Position numbers and translations under genes: made by a program. 7,702 bases of DNA from Pseudomonadota bacterium. Its GTDB lineage: Bacteria; Pseudomonadota; Gammaproteobacteria; Pseudomonadales; Pseudohongiellaceae. The stretch lies in the NCBI GenBank assembly GCA_022563075.1, contig JADFOC010000116.1, positions 1 through 7,702 of the forward strand, written 5' to 3'. Below are positions 6,866 to 7,702 of the stretch, piece by piece (position 1 is the stretch's first letter; each line of letters begins with the position of its first letter). Under the pieces are notes generated by a model, which worked only from the letters and a program-made list of their open reading frames with translations, was not told the origin of the DNA and searched no databases.

Positions 6866-7420
6866 TTACTGGCTGTCCTCGGTCAACCACTTCAAATCGT
6901 TTTCACTGAAATCCAACAGGTTGGCGCGTTCTCTGCGTCTCTGCTCTGCGGCCCTCGCTGCCTGTAAAACATCTTCAGGCAAATCGCCACCTACCACGAT
7001 ACCGCGGGGGGTAGTGGGGGCATAGTAAATGCGTGCATTGGCCATTTCATCGGTGGTGGCAGGTCCGTATTGCACGGCCGCTGTGGGGTCGGGATTGAAT
7101 CGATTTGCTACTGAATTATCAAACCACCAGCTCATGTGGATGGTTGATCCTGCCGGGATAAACTTGGGTGTTTCGTACTCATAGAGAAATTGCCAGTTAA
7201 AGTCATAGTCTGGCACCCACAGCAGGACTTCTCTTTCACCATCGGGGTACTCCAGCTCATAACGCATGGCTTTGCCGCGGTAGTGCATGTGCGGTCCCAT
7301 GGATAACAGGAAAATATCTTCTTCGATCTCATGGGTATTATTCACTTCAAAGTTTGCATCGCCGGGTGGAATAGTCCAGCCACTGTGTGGCAGCAAGTTG
7401 GTTTGCACCACATGATCGAT
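6866..7420 (-). pseudogene. Copper type II ascorbate-dependent monooxygenase-like protein, C-terminal fragment
   Basis: The 181 residues readable from GTG 7411 match the C-terminal copper domain of proteins related to peptidylglycine monooxygenase. PHMHYRGKAMRYE (40-52) gives the two CuB histidines H41 and H43. PDGEREVLLWVPDYDFNWQ (56-74) is typical of the bacterial relatives. TTDEMANARIYY (119-130) carries M123 at the place of the CuB methionine. An Ala/Arg-rich helix (148-164) and an acidic tail end the protein. The N-terminal copper domain with the CuA histidines, and any leading redoxin or cytochrome domain, are absent. Upstream the frame stays open only to a stop at 7478-7480, and beyond about 7420 it no longer looks like the family but overlaps coding sequence of the DUF6807 fragment in another frame. 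No ribosome binding site precedes GTG 7411. It is a truncated remnant, probably inactive as an oxygenase since two copper sites are needed. Confidence 0.75.
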
Positions 7421-7679
7421 GATGAATATGATCGGCTCTTTCGTCCGGCGTTGCTTCGCGCAGAGGATAAGCTCGGGTCATTTCTTTTCCTGTCGGGCCA
7501 ATAATGGGCCAAAGGATCGGTTTCGCGCCCGACTTGATCAAATAGCGAGTGAAAAGTTTACCGTCGAGTTTAACGGTTACTCCATCTTTTTCCTGAGAGA
7601 CTTCAAATTGCGCTGCGCTGACAGATGCCTGGAACAGGCCAACTGAAAGCAGCAGAGTGAATGCTATTAAACGGGTCAT
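7347..7679 (-). pseudogene. DUF6807/PmoA-like secreted protein, N-terminal fragment with a foreign tail
   Basis: The ATG at 7679 opens a 110-residue frame. It begins with a clear Sec signal peptide (about 1-22, cleavage after VSA before AQFEVSQ). Residues 23-89 match the beginning of the DUF6807 family, annotated in databases as 'PmoA family' although unrelated in role to the particulate methane monooxygenase subunit: VTVKLDGKLFTRY (35-47), PILWPIIGPTGKEMTRAYPL (54-73) and the His-rich HIHHRS (84-89). Relatives continue with a Leu-Trp-rich segment and about 200 further residues. Here residue 90 onward (CGANQLAATQ to CKL) is the monooxygenase gene read out of frame, stopping at 7347. GAGGG at 7690-7694 lies 10 nt before the ATG, so the fragment may still be translated as a short exported peptide. 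The function of the intact family is not established to my knowledge. Confidence 0.75.
7412..7434. repeat. 7-bp direct repeat at the gene-fusion junction
   Basis: ATGATCG occurs at 7412-7418 and again at 7428-7434 (CGATCAT on the coding strand). The copy at 7412-7418 coincides with the point where DUF6807 similarity ends and monooxygenase similarity begins. Short repeats like this can mediate deletions, but a 7-bp match can also occur by chance. Confidence 0.4.
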
Positions 7680-7689
7680 CGAGACGTTT

Positions 7690-7694
7690 CCCTC
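7690..7694 (-). promoter_or_regulatory. Ribosome binding site of the DUF6807 fragment
   Basis: On the minus strand GAGGG, followed by AAA, lies 10 nt before the ATG ending at 7679. The spacing is slightly long but acceptable, and it supports this start, which also fits the signal peptide. Confidence 0.5.
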
Positions 7695-7702
7695 AAATCG
7701 TA

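Overview
The window looks like a chromosomal segment of a Gram-negative bacterium, most likely a marine or environmental gammaproteobacterium. This rests on Sec-type signal peptides, a NosR/NirI-like membrane flavo-iron-sulfur protein, and secreted families of unknown function common in environmental Proteobacteria and Acidobacteria. The assignment is inferred from gene content only; no rRNA or tRNA anchors it. Base composition is uneven: near 60% GC in sampled parts of the outer genes, about 46% in the first 240 bp of the nitronate monooxygenase remnant, and about 34% at 901-1020.

Left part (+ strand). The window opens inside a spermidine-synthase-like methyltransferase-fold protein (2-712) whose start lies outside. 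A 442-bp gap holds a weak candidate promoter. Next is a complete signal-peptide-bearing alpha/beta hydrolase of the epoxide hydrolase type (1155-2315) with all its catalytic residues. A nitronate monooxygenase gene follows (2461-3497), broken by an in-frame TGA and a one-base frameshift; apart from these it aligns with the family end to end.

Centre (+ strand). A 285-bp intergenic region rich in inverted repeats and carrying a plausible sigma-70 promoter precedes a complete 673-residue NosR/NirI-like protein (3783-5804): a periplasmic FMN-binding domain, about five membrane helices, two CxxxCP motifs and two 4Fe-4S sites. No other nos or nir gene is in the window, so its electron acceptor is unknown.

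Right part (- strand). Converging on the NosR-like gene with a 17-bp gap lies a secreted protein of a conserved family of unknown function (5822-6817). Directly upstream in the same direction is the C-terminal CuB half of a copper type II, ascorbate-dependent-monooxygenase-like protein (6866 to about 7420). It joins abruptly, out of frame, to the first 89 residues of a secreted DUF6807/PmoA-like protein (about 7413-7679). The join lies at a 7-bp direct repeat and looks like a deletion that fused two genes and removed most of both, or an assembly chimera.

Overall the window is a patchwork of single oxidoreductase and hydrolase genes with two decayed loci. I see no CRISPR array, insertion sequence, integrase, phage gene or multi-gene defence system. 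The most interesting signals are the gene-fusion scar, the orphan NosR-like protein with its structured upstream region, and the twice-broken nitronate monooxygenase.
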